Below, one piece after another: positions 42,825 through 53,454 of a stretch of 64,000 nt of DNA. The notes under the pieces are model-generated. The model was not told the DNA's origin. It did no database searches and saw only the letters and a program-made list of their open reading frames with translations. Position 1 is the stretch's first letter. Each line of letters begins with the position of its first letter. Source of the DNA: Nymphalis io (taxonomy: Eukaryota > Arthropoda > Insecta > Lepidoptera > Nymphalidae); contig NC_065908.1 of the NCBI RefSeq assembly GCF_905147045.1, forward strand, positions 4,898,001-4,962,000, read 5' to 3'. A program made the position numbers and the translations under genes.

Positions 42825-43600
42825 TACTAACTATAAAAAAGATAAAATTATATTAAAATTGATTTATAAACAATTATTTTCATTTATATTTCGACGAGTT
42901 GCGTGTGTTTGATTATTAAATCACTTACCTATACCAGTCAAGAGAGCCGATCGGCTCGGCTTTTCATCATATCTTTTAACATTTAATGTAAAGAAACCAA
43001 AAAAAAAATCGTTTAAATTTATTTATTTATTATATCAACACCAACAAGAAGTACACTAATAAATACAATTGAGTCTTTAAACGTGACGTTATACAAATCA
43101 AGTGTCTCCTAAATTATAGGTGTTGCAAAATATATCAACATTTCGAGTTAATAAAATAATAATAATTTTAAAAATCAAAATATTTATAACAAATAGAAAG
43201 GACATTAACAATTAAATTATTCTAAAATTATCACTTGATTAGTATAAAATGAATAACATATAAATATCTGAGAACCTTTAAATTTTTTGAATATTAATTA
43301 TTTGATTAAAAGCAAACAAAAGTAAGAGGTACATTTATACATAAAGAAAAAAGATGTTAAAAACAAAAATTTATACATTATTTTTATACATTATTATTGA
43401 TAAAAAAAAACCATTAAACAACGATTAATAGATATTTTACGTAAACTGTAGTGTGCTAAATCTTAAAGACGTCTCCGTCAGACACAGCGTGCTTTATTCT
43501 ATTCAAGGCTTTGTTAAATAAAAAAGAAATATTCAGCTTGCTTTTCAAAACTTTAAAAACATTTTTGTAAATTAAATTTAAAATTTAACAGTTATTTTTA
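42825..43600. other. No gene seen
   Basis: AT-rich sequence. Nothing recognised. Confidence 0.4.
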
Positions 43601-43607
43601 AACAATT

Positions 43608-43750
43608 ACGGCTTAACTTATAAACTGTTTAGCGGGTGATTAGTTAAGCAATATTGTATCTTCTTCTTTCGAATGTCAAATCAATGATGATAGAAAGAGA
43701 GATGTGTTTAACTAAACAGTCGCTAAGCAACGTTCATAAGTAAGGCCGCT
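43608..43750 (+). mobile_element. MITE copy 1
   Basis: The left end ACGGCTTAACTTATAAACTG and the inverted right end (minus strand AGCGGCCTTACTTATGAACG) are imperfect terminal inverted repeats of about 40 bp. The interior CTTCTTTCGAATGTCAAATC matches the minus strand of 54907-55064. There is no coding capacity, as expected for a nonautonomous DNA transposon. Confidence 0.65.
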
Positions 43751-43843
43751 ATTTTTTATTGATGCGTCTACAGGGTAGCTGTCGATGTCACAGATTTGGA
43801 ACCTGAAGAGCTATTTTGTAAAAACTAACTTCATTACTCACAC

Positions 43844-44121
43844 TAACAGCCTGTGAATGTCCCACTGCTGGGCTAAGGCTTCCTCTTCCTTTTTGAGGAG
43901 AAGGTTTGGAGCTTATTCCACCATACTGCTCCAATGCGGATTGAATACACATGTAGCAGAATTTCAGTGAAATTAGACACATGCAGGTTGCCTCACGCTG
44001 TTTTCCTTCACTGTCAAGCACGAGATGAATTATAATCACAAATTAAGCACATGAAAATTCAGTGGTGCTTACTCGGGTTTGATCCCACGATCATCGGTTC
44101 TTACCACTAGGCCATCTCGAC
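43844..44121 (-). repeat. SINE-A copy, head partly deleted
   Basis: Body intact (TTTGAGGAGAAGGTTTGGAG, then ATTAGACACATGCAGGTTGC). In the head, ATCATCGGTTCTTACCACTA lacks the usual AAGATTCACGCG, an 11-12 base deletion that removes the anticodon-like region. Confidence 0.88.
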
Positions 44122-44229
44122 TTTATAATCGACTTTATTACTCACCTGTAAAAAAATGACAATAGACTTATGATTATATAATATTTTGATGTGCGTGTTC
44201 TTGATATTTTATATATATGTATATATATA

Positions 44230-44455
44230 TATGACCATCTAGTCATCGCAATACATATTCTACCGCCAAACAAAAATATTTAGTATTGCTGTGATTCGGT
44301 TTGACCGGTAATTGAGCCAATGTAATAACAGGCACAAGAGACATTACATCTTAGTACCCAAGGATCGAGGCGTATTGACGATATAAGGTATAGTTAATAT
44401 ATCTTATGGTGCCAATGTGTATGGGCGTTGGCGACTTAAAGGTAAGTGGTCACCG
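44230..44455 (+). repeat. SINE-B copy, diverged
   Basis: ATATTCTACCGCCAAACAAA, then GTAATAACAGGCACAAGAGA and TGGTGCCAATGTGTATGGGC, ending near GTAAGTGGTCACC, which is inverted relative to the rest. Confidence 0.7.
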
Positions 44456-44543
44456 GTCAGTGTGCATACCTGTTATAAATAAAACTGTATATAATATTTG
44501 GTGATAACTATCGAAATCTTCCACAACTGTATCTATTACGCAT

Positions 44544-44806
44544 TTTTTTTTTATAGAATAGGAAGGTGGACGAGCCGAAATGGGCCACCTGATGGTAAGT
44601 GGTCACCAAACGCCCTTAGACATTGGCATTGTAAGAAATGTCAACCATCGCTTATAGCTAATGCGCCACCAACCTTGGAAACTAAGATTTTATGTCCCTT
44701 GTGCCTGTAATTACACTGGCTCACTCACCCTTCAAACCGGAACACAACAAGTATTGCTGTTTTTAGCATGCACAAAGCCCTACCACCAGCAAAACCACCA
44801 GTAAAT
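44544..44806 (-). repeat. SINE-B, near full length
   Basis: TTTTTTTTTATAGAATAGGA, then GTGGACGAGCC, GGGCCACCTGATGGTAAGTG and CCTTCAAACCGGAACACAAC to GCACAAAGCCCTACCACCAG. The region with GGTACCTACCCAGACG is deleted. Confidence 0.88.
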
Positions 44807-44814
44807 TGTAGATA

Positions 44815-45405
44815 AGTAGTGCAGTAAGCTCCAAACCTTACCAAAAAAGAGAACAGCTTGAGTTCCAGCCTATTATTGTTACTAGGTTTTAACAATTTTA
44901 AGTGAACCTTAATAAATATTACATTATGTTACGTACATATATTGAATCTTATAAATGACAATTGCGTTCGAAGTTGACTGATTGAAAGCTTGGTACACCA
45001 AATACACTACAAATGTAGTACATAATGAATACTAGCAAAGCAAGTTCCATATAATATGGCTAATTGTAGTGTAAATATAATTTACCGAGTATGTCATACT
45101 TACAGACTAATATAAATTAACGGGTATTAGACAAGTAGTATCCACAGAGTAATGAACTAACAGATGAATTTTTATTATTAATTATAAATGTTTATGTTTA
45201 TTTTGTATATAGATTATAAAGATATTATATATTTTTATTATCGTCTAAGGACTAGCAAATACTCTTAGCATGACATTGATGTTATTTAATATTCGGGTAT
45301 TAAAACTGTATCATAATATGATTAAAAGTCATATATATACAAAAAACATGCCGGCTGGAAGCCTTACTGACGTGCGCTGCGTAAACCAATTACGTAGATC
45401 TGTAT
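44815..45405. other. Nothing clear seen
   Basis: AT-rich sequence. A small scrap at 44820-44875 (GTAAGCTCCAAACCTTACC) may be a SINE-A remnant. Confidence 0.35.
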
Positions 45406-45410
45406 TCTAT

Positions 45411-45437
45411 CCACGCGAAGCCGAGGCAGTAACTAGT
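45411..45437 (+). mobile_element. Helitron-like 3' terminus
   Basis: CCACGCGAAGCCGAGGCAGT followed by AACTAGT: a CGCGAAGCCG motif then CTAG at 45433-45436 and T. It resembles the terminus at 2522-2551, with a weaker hairpin. Confidence 0.4.
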
Positions 45438-45439
45438 AA

Positions 45440-45860
45440 ATAATATAAAGTAATATACTCAATAAGGCAGTCTTCACACAGTAGCAACCTCTTGGGCTGT
45501 GGTGTGTGGGGGGGTGTCAAACAAACAAATTCGAAATTGGAATTCTAACTAACGCGCCGTTACAAGTTTTACTTATAAAAGTGCAAACTGTTCTATTACG
45601 CTATACCACAGTCATCCGTTGCAGCCGCCTTTTGATTAATGCACATTGCAACGGCCGACATTATGGCTCTTCACACGTAATTAATTACAGTACAATCATT
45701 AGCGTGTCAGTTTCAGTTGCTATAAAATTTGAGCAAGTTTTTGAAGAGCTCTGACTGTGATATGAGTGAGCGTTTCGGTAATTGTATGGACTGGTTACTT
45801 GCAGTCGGGTACAGATGATGTATTGTTTGAAACCTACCATTATAACCTTGCTTTCTTGTC
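45440..45860. other. GC-richer unique patch
   Basis: 45500-45770 is less AT-rich than its surroundings and belongs to no repeat family seen here. It has a homeodomain-type TTTGATTAATGCAC, then GTAATTAATTACAG, CTATAAAA at 45720 and an 82-codon frame (45506-45754) without motifs. It could be a promoter/first-exon region or a conserved non-coding element. Confidence 0.3.
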
Positions 45861-45861
45861 T

Positions 45862-45905
45862 TTTCGGTGGAATCTACATTCCGTATCGATGGCAGTCTTA
45901 TATCC
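45862..45905 (-). repeat. Repeat H fragment
   Basis: The minus strand reads GCCATCGATACGGAATGTAG and then ATTCCACCGAAAAG. Confidence 0.5.
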
Positions 45906-45909
45906 TGTA

Positions 45910-46830
45910 AGATGATAGTTCAAAAGTTATTTTAAAAGATTACTTGGACGGATAAATATACAAATTATTAAAATGTAAGCTTTCACTGCTCTATGAACAC
46001 ACTAAAAAAATATTATTTATTAAGCTCTTTATATTTAATTGTCACACGTTCTTTCATCGAGTAGTCGTTATTTGTTTAGCTATTTATTTCCCTTATATTA
46101 TTTCGTTTCGCGCGTTCATGATGTAAACTTACTTAGAAATGTTTTATAATGTAATTAGTAATACGTGTGTGTTACGTGTTCTAAAAAAAACAAAAATCGC
46201 TATTATATTATTTAAAAAAAAATTAATAGTAACACGATTAATAAAATTATTTTATGACTTGCAAAGCGGACGGAATCGACAGCGTTTAACTATATAATCA
46301 TTTATGTTACCCTAATCAAATCTTATGTAAATCTCATGTTATAATGAAGCATCGTTGTTGTGATTGTATATTCAAATTACATAACATGAACTCATGAAAT
46401 ATAATAAGCTGTATTAAATTACATATTTAGATTATTCTGGAAAATTCTCTATTTTACCTTTAACAAAATAATAATAATAAGAATGAATTATCTTGATCAA
46501 ATTTCGGATACTGTAACCAATTAACCGACAAACTGTAACATTTGCGTAATATATATATATATATCACAAGATAATTCATAAGGTATCTATACTCGATTCT
46601 CACGCTTTCTTAATCTGTCGGAATGGCAATCCGACAATTGAAAACAGATAAAGCTTAGAAAGAACGAATTTACTTACTTTATGAGGTAAGTTTTTCAGCC
46701 TGAATTTCTATCTCCAGGATGCCATTGAATCGCATGACATGTAATATCCAACAGCTTAATTTTGTGTTTTGCGACTAATAGAACAAAAACAACCCCTCAT
46801 CCAGAAACATAAGTGGTAAAACAAAATAAA
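45910..46830. other. No gene seen
   Basis: AT-rich sequence including a TA run at 46549-46564. Nothing recognised. Confidence 0.4.
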
Positions 46831-46837
46831 TTAAATA

Positions 46838-47095
46838 CACCTGGTGGTAGGTTTTTGTGCGAGCCTGTCTGGGTAGGTACCTCCCAGACGGGCAGTAATA
46901 CTTAGTATTGTTGCGCTTCGGTTTGAAGGGTGAGTGAGCCAGTGTAACTACAGGCACAAGGGACAAGGTTCCCAAGGTTGATGGCGCATTGGTGAGGAAA
47001 TAGGAAATAGGCAAGGAATGGTTAATATTTCCTACCTAGCCAAACGGGTGGCGGTGACCACTTACCATCAAGTGGCCTATTTGCTCCTTTACTAT
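46838..47095 (+). repeat. SINE-B, rearranged copy
   Basis: CCTGGTGGTAGGTTTTTGTG and CTGTCTGGGTAGGTACCTCC are followed directly by CAGACGGGCAG, so the CACTCATCAGATATTC part is replaced. The 3' part keeps GTGACCACTTACCATCAAGT. Confidence 0.8.
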
Positions 47096-47532
47096 GAACC
47101 CAAAATTATCTCTGCATTTTAATAGTAAGATAAGATGTACACCAGTAATGGCTGTGAAATTCTCGTTACCAACGCAAATAAACCCCATTCAAACCCATCT
47201 ATGGTGATGTATACTAAAATATTATGGATCACTGAACAAAATTTTCTTGACCTCAGACTATATAGTTATGGAAATGGCACTCGTACTTATTATTATTTGT
47301 CTTTTTCGTAGCGTATCAAGCTATCTCATGTTATGGATTCGTGTAACTTAAATGACAGCATACTTATTTATTAAGCCTTATAGTATAAATTAAAAATTAC
47401 AGATAAGTATATAAAAAAGGGATTACAATAAAAAAAGTTACACGTCTCATATGTGTCTTTCGGTTTGTGTTTGCAATTCGAGGTCCTTTCTGCCTTTCTT
47501 ACTAGTTCTCTGCCTTCTGCCTGCCTTTAGTT

Positions 47533-47594
47533 CTGCGATGTGCCCCGCCCACTGTCACTTTAATTCAGCAATTCTTCGGGCTGTGCCGGTTACT
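47533..47594 (-). mobile_element. RTE fragment (C-terminal coding)
   Basis: The minus strand reads GCCCGAAGAATTGCTGAATT and then AAAGTGACAGTGGGCGGGGC. It aligns base for base with the WAG-block coding region near 60988-61040 of the full RTE copy (GCCCGAAGAATTGCTAAATT), with a TGG-to-TGA change. Homology ends within about 60 bp on both sides. Confidence 0.7.
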
Positions 47595-47910
47595 ATTGTT
47601 CGCCAACGAATATATAGCGTTGGCTTAATGAATTGGCTACAACTCAGGTCGATCTTGATAATGATACCTGAGTAGATGCAGCTGTTGTCATATGTTAGAA
47701 GTTTATAAAGCTATAGTAACAATTATCTTTTCTTTGTAGAAACAATACTTTTTTTTTAAACTTAGTATTACATACTCGTACTTCAACGGAATCTTGAGCG
47801 GAATCATGATTTAGGAAAATCTGTACATAAGAGCTAGTTATGTTTGATGATTGTACGATTCCATAGTTATATCGTTCATCAATATGTATATTTGACATAA
47901 ATATTTATAT

Positions 47911-48210
47911 GCCGAGATGGCCTAGTGGTAAGAACGCGTGAATCTTAACCGATGATCATGGGTTCAAACCCGGGCAAGCACCACTGAATTTTCATGTGCT
48001 TAATTTGTGATTATAATTCATCTCGTGCTTGACGGTGAAGGAAAACATCGTGAGGAAACCTGCATGTGTCTAATTTCACTGAAATTCTGCCACATGTGTA
48101 TTCCACCAACCCGCATTGGAGCAGCGTGGTGGAATAAGCTCCAAACCTTCTCCTCAAAAAAAGGTGCGGAGGCGTTTAGTCCAGCAGTGGGACATTCACA
48201 GGCTGTTACG
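47911..48210 (+). repeat. SINE-A, full length
   Basis: Head GCCGAGATGGCCTAGTGG, B box GGGTTCAAACCCGGGC, body to GTGGGACATTCACAGGCTGT, then TACGGACA with no TGTAC repeats. Confidence 0.92.
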
Positions 48211-48324
48211 GACATAAATATTTGCGGCTTTTGATGTTACCACTTGATAATAAACTAAATTGAAAATACTGTATTTTATTGTATTTAATTACAGTTGTAT
48301 GATCATAATAACTAAAATAATATA

Positions 48325-48589
48325 ACAATAATAATATCCTGGGACATTTTTCACACACGGCCATCTGATCCCAAATTAAGCTTGTACAAAGCTTGTGCTA
48401 TGGAAACCAGACCACTGATATAATATATATACTATTTTTCTTATATATATACATACTTATATAGATAATTACACACAGACTAAGGAAAAACAGACATGTT
48501 TATGCACACAAATGTCTGTCCTGTGTGGGAATCGAACCCACAACCTTCGGCGTGAAAGGCAAGTATCTACCAACCACGCCAAGTGGCTC
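48325..48589 (-). repeat. SINE-C, full length (reference copy)
   Basis: The minus-strand head GAGCCACTTGGCGTGGTTGG has B box GGTTCGATTCCC. The tail-side body is CACAAGCTTTGTACAAGCTT, then AATTTGGGATCAGATGGCCG and TGTGTGAAAAATGTCCCAGG, with an ATT-rich tail. It gives the ancestral order for judging the copy at 5818. Confidence 0.88.
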
Positions 48590-48594
48590 AAAAC

Positions 48595-49045
48595 TCAATT
48601 GTTCATGTTATAAAATGACATTCCTATTTACTTCCGGCGTCATCTCGACTCATCAGCTAATGGCAATACACTTTAGACATATGTTTCTCGTAAGGTGCAC
48701 CAAAGCCAGTTCATAGTCAGACCGGAGCCGTCAAAGGTGGGTAAAAGTAAATAAGTACATTATTCGAAAGAAACTAACTTTAAAAACTACAGGTACAAGG
48801 GACACAAAGTGTACAAGAGATACAACATCTGTTAAGAGTAAAACACGTTTATTACTATTGGTCACTAGATGGCGTTGATTCATTTTTTGGAATTCCTGAA
48901 TAACGCTGACTAAGTTTTTTGTAATAGTACGTATACATAATGTCAATGTTACAAAATTGGTCAAATTTATTAAAGTACTGTGAGCAGTAAAATATAATTA
49001 ATATTTCTTTCATCATTTGATCCCTCCGATCACTTCGGGAGTACG
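48595..49045. other. No gene seen
   Basis: AT-rich sequence. CTACAGGTACAAGGGACACA near 48790 may be a SINE-B scrap. Confidence 0.35.
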
Positions 49046-49048
49046 ATG

Positions 49049-49185
49049 CTGATTAAGATGCAGCATCTTAATTCAGAGGGTTAGTGGTGCATTGGGATTG
49101 TTTCTTACAGTGCCAATAACTATTGGCAGTGGTGACCACTTACCATCACACACATTTGCCAGTGTATCTTCCTGTCTTAAATTTA
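49049..49185 (+). repeat. SINE-B 3' part with fold-back
   Basis: GCATCTTAATTCAGAGGGTT, then GTGGTGCATTGG, CTTACAGTGCCAATAACTAT and GTGACCACTTACCATCACAC. The left edge (49049-49061) is an inverted copy of 49063-49076. Confidence 0.75.
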
Positions 49186-49324
49186 ATATATAACAATATT
49201 ATATTATAATTAAAAGGACTATTCTACTGTATATTTTCTGTTCTATGTACCAAATTGTGATTTAAGATTGGTACACACTGAAGGGACCAAAAGAAGAATT
49301 TAATATATCCGAGGATAGGGGTTT

Positions 49325-49440
49325 GTTCTTGGTGGTTACCCACTCATCAGATATTCTGCCGCCAAGCAAAGGTAGTTTGTACTGCTGTGTTCGGGGTTGT
49401 GGCCCTGTAGTGCGTGTGAGCCAGTGTAATTAAAAGGGCT
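49325..49440 (+). repeat. SINE-B 5' part
   Basis: GGTGGTTACCCACTCATCAG, then ATATTCTGCCGCC, GTACTGCTGTGTTCGGGGTT and GTGAGCCAGTGTAATTA. Confidence 0.65.
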
Positions 49441-49819
49441 TATGTCATTGGTATATTTATTTACATATTGTGATAGGAGTGATAGAATTTTTCACAATAT
49501 CACAATTAATGCATCTTTCCAAAACAACACGTTAATTAACGTCTTTACATTTTTGCATATTATTCATAATATTCTGTACATTGCTTTATAGTATTTAACC
49601 TCCGAGTGCTTCATAAAGCTTATCTTGGGCTCTAAACAGCTCACAGAGTTTAAACAATACCCTCTTGATACAAAATAGGAATTATAAATATTAATTTTGT
49701 TATAAACGCCGCGTGGCCAAGTAACCTTGTGATAAGAATTTGACACTAGGTTATAATAGTTAATTAGCGTATAATTTTGTTTAAGATGTGTTTTTTTAAT
49801 TCTTCATCTTATTTTATAT

Positions 49820-49855
49820 ACTAGAAAAACACGTGTCTTCGCTAGCGTGGAATCC
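49820..49855 (-). mobile_element. Helitron-like end, minus strand
   Basis: ACTAGAAAAACACGTGTCTT followed by CGCTAGCGTGGAATCC. Read in reverse it ends ...CACGTGTTTTTCTAGT, the CTAG|T pattern of a Helitron 3' end, with a GAAGAC motif in place of GAAGCC. Confidence 0.35.
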
Positions 49856-50184
49856 AGTTGAAATTTTTTCGACATCTGTTATTTTAACGTTCATAATGCC
49901 CATTTGATTTACACAATTAATATTAATTTGAATTATATAACAAATTTAAATGATTATTTAGTAGCAGCGGTTGCTATAAACAATGATTATTTTAGTAGTT
50001 CGCAAATAGCCATATTAACATAAAAAGTTGCTTTAAAATCACAGACAGACACTTCAATTTTATTTATTTGTAGAGGTTATAATGCGACTGAGGTATAGCT
50101 CCTTGGTAATTCTTAATTCACTTGAACTCATTCCATGCACAACCTCTAGTTATATGCCTTTTATATTATATACACTAGCATTAC

Positions 50185-50365
50185 AGCGCATGCAAATTCA
50201 AATGGGAACATGCAACACTGAGTTTTCTTCTGCCTAATTGCTTATAATGCATCTCATGCTCCGGCAGTAAACAGAGAAATTTTGGGTAAAATTTACATGT
50301 CGAATGAAATGACGTCTTATATATCATCAATCTTTGGAGCATCATAGTGGAATAGGCTACTATCA
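50185..50365 (+). repeat. SINE-A copy, decayed
   Basis: TTATAATGCATCTCATGCTC, then GGCAGTAAACAGAG, TTACATGTCGAATGAAATGA and GTGGAATAGGCTACT follow the SINE-A order. Confidence 0.5.
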
Positions 50366-50439
50366 TTTAATACGTTTTCTGTTATCAAGATCAATACATA
50401 AGATTTTCGCCAACATACCTATAAGCCTTCCGCTATTGC

Positions 50440-50510
50440 AGGTGTTCATGGGCGGTGGTAGCCACTTTCTATCAGATACCAGCTCGCTTACCACCCTCTA
50501 ACATAAAAAA
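50440..50510 (+). repeat. SINE-B 3' end, decayed
   Basis: TTCATGGGCGGTGGTAGCCA, then CTTTCTATCAGATACC and CTAACATAAAAAAAT. Confidence 0.5.
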
Positions 50511-50950
50511 ATAATCTGTCCAGTTAGATTATTTTATCAGCTCTTTCCAATTCTAATTTTTCATTTTATCCACCGGCACTATTCCTTTAATTAATAATTT
50601 AGTATAATACTTCTTCATGTAATAAATACTTCGTACTGCGATATTTAGAATGCCATGCAGAAATCGCTTTGAGAATTATCAAAAGCATTTTTATCTAGCT
50701 CTAGCTCTGAATGCAATATATGGCAACATGTCAATATTGATATTTATTGAAAACAAAAAAAGGACGTCCATTGTAATTCACAAAGGAAATTATACAAAAC
50801 ATTTTTATCAACAAACGAACAATGAAAGACACAAAAGGGATTTGTCCTCGAGATATAAAGATGTATGCAAATAAAGCTTTATTGATACCAAAGGATCATG
50901 AGTCAGGTCGCGTCTGCCAGGCGACATGGGATCGGTTACTTATATATAAA

Positions 50951-50999
50951 GCCGAGATGGCCCAGTGGTTAAAATGCGTGAATCTTAACCGATGATCGT
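50951..50999 (+). repeat. SINE-A tRNA-like head only
   Basis: GCCGAGATGGCCCAGTGGTT, then AAAATGCGTGAATCTTAACC and GATGATCGT, matching the first 49 bases of SINE-A. It stops before the B box and is followed by AATAATGATGATAATG. No body is found downstream. Confidence 0.85.
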
Positions 51000-51307
51000 A
51001 ATAATGATGATAATGAATATTGAGTATTTATTAAAGTCAAACTTCAATCTTATTTTTTGTTTTAATTAAGAAAGAAACTTTTTACTATACGCACTATGGT
51101 ACAATGTAATACAACAAAATTACTATTTAAATTTTACATGAAATGTTAAGGTTATAGGAGCTAGCTCAATATAGCTGAGTCGAAACGCAGCACTAGTTTG
51201 TAGCTGATTCCTTCGTGATTATATAAAATAGGTATAAATATTATAAAGCTAATTATGTTATCTACCAACTCTTATTAATTTAGGGTAAATACATAACGTT
51301 TAAAAAA

Positions 51308-51617
51308 GCCGAGATGGCCTAGTGGTTAGAACGCGTGAATCTTAACCGATGATCGTGGGTTCAAACCCGGGTAAGCACCACTGAATTTTCATGTGCTTAA
51401 TTTGTGATTATAATTCATCTCGTGCTTGACGGTGAAGGAAAACATCGTGAGGAAACCTGCATGTGTCTAATTTCATTGAAATTATGTCACATGTGTATTC
51501 TACCAACCCGCATTAGAGCGGCGTGGTGGAATAAGCTCTGAACCTCCTCAAAAAGGGAGAGGAGGCTTTAGCCCAGCAGTGGGACATTAACAGGCTGTTA
51601 CTGTACTGTTACTGTAC
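51308..51617 (+). repeat. SINE-A, full length
   Basis: Head GCCGAGATGGCCTAGTGGTT, B box intact, body to GTGGGACATTAACAGGCTGT, tail TACTGTACTGTTACTGTAC. Confidence 0.93.
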
Positions 51618-51619
51618 AT

Positions 51620-52070
51620 AACGTTTTATACATAAACCTTAAACATTCTTCATATAAAATGATAAGATATAATAAATATATATGAATGATAAAATATATA
51701 TTATGTATCAGTTAATTTCATTAAATTCTCAACTTACTTTCAACTGTAAATTTAAATAACAAACAAAATAATTTAAATAATACATCCGAAATTAGACAAA
51801 TGAAATTTATCTCTCAACTTTTTACCGTCAAACTTTTATCGAGCAGAAGTAATTGAAAGAAAAAAAAAAGTATTAAAACGACCGATTCAATAATTGGACA
51901 TTTCTCATCCCGCCCATAATTCATGCGGATGAAAATTTTTACTAATACAAACTTTTCAAACAACTTGCCTTAAAATATTGAGATATTGGTTTCTCGCTTT
52001 GAATCAATCGTTAATATGACTTTGAAATTCTATAATCAAACTTTATTAAATTTCGTTTATAGATTTTGTG
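51620..52070. other. No gene seen
   Basis: AT-rich sequence. Nothing recognised. Confidence 0.4.
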
Positions 52071-52073
52071 TAA

Positions 52074-52364
52074 GTAACAGCCTGTAAATGTCCCACAGCT
52101 GGGCTACGGCCTCCTCTCCCTTTTTGGGGAGAAGGTTTGGAGCTTATTCCACCACGCTGCTCCAATGCGGGTTGGTGAAATACACATGTGGCAGAATTTC
52201 GATAAAATTAGACACATGCAGGTTTCCTCACGATGTTCACCAAAAAGCACGAGATGAATTATAATCACAAATTAAGCACATGGAAATTCAGAGGTGCTTG
52301 CCCGGGTTTGAACCCACGTTCATCGGTTAAGATTCACGCGTTCTTACCCCTGGGCCATCTCGAC
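52074..52364 (-). repeat. SINE-A, near full length
   Basis: GTAACAGCCTGTAAATGTCC at the tail side, the body intact except for a deletion near CACGATGTTCACCAAAAAGC, and the head GTCGAGATGGCCCAGGGG to the right. Confidence 0.92.
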
Positions 52365-52509
52365 TTTTTTTTTAGATAGACTGATATGAGATAGTGGAAA
52401 ATCTGCTTATCGAGTCCGTTTTTACGATTATGTTTGCTGAAATAAGCAAATATAGTTATAAAAAGTAACGCCCTGTGATGTAATGTATGTAATATGATAT
52501 CAATACCGA

Positions 52510-52632
52510 GATATGGCCGAGACAGCCTAGTCCAATGGTGAATAGTAATGAAAGATAGCAATTTAAAGGTCACGTCTTTTCATGTGCTTAATTTGTTTTT
52601 ATAAGTCAACCCGTGCTCGGCGGTAAGGTAAA
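52510..52632 (+). repeat. SINE-A copy, decayed
   Basis: GGCCGAGACAGCCTAGTCCA, then TTTTCATGTGCTTAATTTGT, TTTTATAAGTCAACCCGTGC and TCGGCGGTAAGGTAAAAC. A short (GAGT)n microsatellite lies beyond it at 52687-52705. Confidence 0.6.
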
Positions 52633-52639
52633 ACTTTTT

Positions 52640-53170
52640 TTTTTAATGTATAGGCTAGCGCTTGACTTTTATCAAACCAGATGGAAAGTGAGTGAGTGAG
52701 TGAGTTTCTGTTGCACTAGCTCGGGTACTAGTAATGAGGGATGAAACCTGACTTTGGTGAGCGGACGTGAGCAACTTTGACCCCCAAAACAAAAAAAAAA
52801 ACATGAGTAATATGAAAATCTTCCACTAAACCAACAAGGCAGTCTAACAAATAACGACGAGAATAACAAATAATCGTAAATATACAATTCAAAACTGATT
52901 ATTATTTAATTAGTTTTCGATGAAAACGAGACGTCTCAACTTTAGTAACTAAAATATATATAATTTAATGTAAAACCCGTGTAATTCTAAGTATTTTAAT
53001 TTCTAACAAAATAAATCTTAACGGCAGATGCTTTAAAGTTGGCTGTCTAGGTTAATTGAATAATTGCCTCATTCGATATCGCGTTACATTTAATGTGAAA
53101 GTTCTGGTATTCTGTGAAGTGCCTGGGGAATTAATATAGAAATGTGTTTGATTTATAGTTGATAGAATGC
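52640..53170. other. Microsatellite, no gene seen
   Basis: (GAGT)n at 52687-52705, an A-run near 52790, then AT-rich sequence. Nothing else recognised. Confidence 0.4.
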
Positions 53171-53173
53171 AGT

Positions 53174-53452
53174 ATTTTTTTTATAGAATAGGAAGGCGGA
53201 CGAGCATATGGGCCACCTGATGGTATGTGGTCACCAACACCCATTGGCATTGTAAGAAATGTTTACCATTGCTTACATCACCAATGCGTCACTAACTAGG
53301 ATGTTATATCCCTTGTGCCTGTAATTACACTGACTCACTCACCCTTCAAACCGGAACACAACAATACCTAGTACTGCTATTTTGCGGTAGAATATCTGAT
53401 GAGTGGGTGGTACCTGCCCAGACAAGCTTGCACAAAGCTCTACCACCAGTAA
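53174..53452 (-). repeat. SINE-B, full length
   Basis: TTTTTTTTATAGAATAGGAA, then GGCGGACGAGC, CACTCACCCTTCAAACCGGA and CTCTACCACCAG at the right. Confidence 0.9.
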
Positions 53453-53454
53453 AT

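Noticed and set aside
48007..48234. A recurring open frame (MIIIHLVLDGEGKHREE and onward) in many places
   Set aside because: It is the translation of the SINE-A body. It appears wherever that repeat does, on either strand, and carries frameshifts between copies, so it is not a protein family.
52687..52705. GAGT repeat as a CRISPR-like or telomere-like array
   Set aside because: A plain tetranucleotide microsatellite of about 19 bases, with no spacers.
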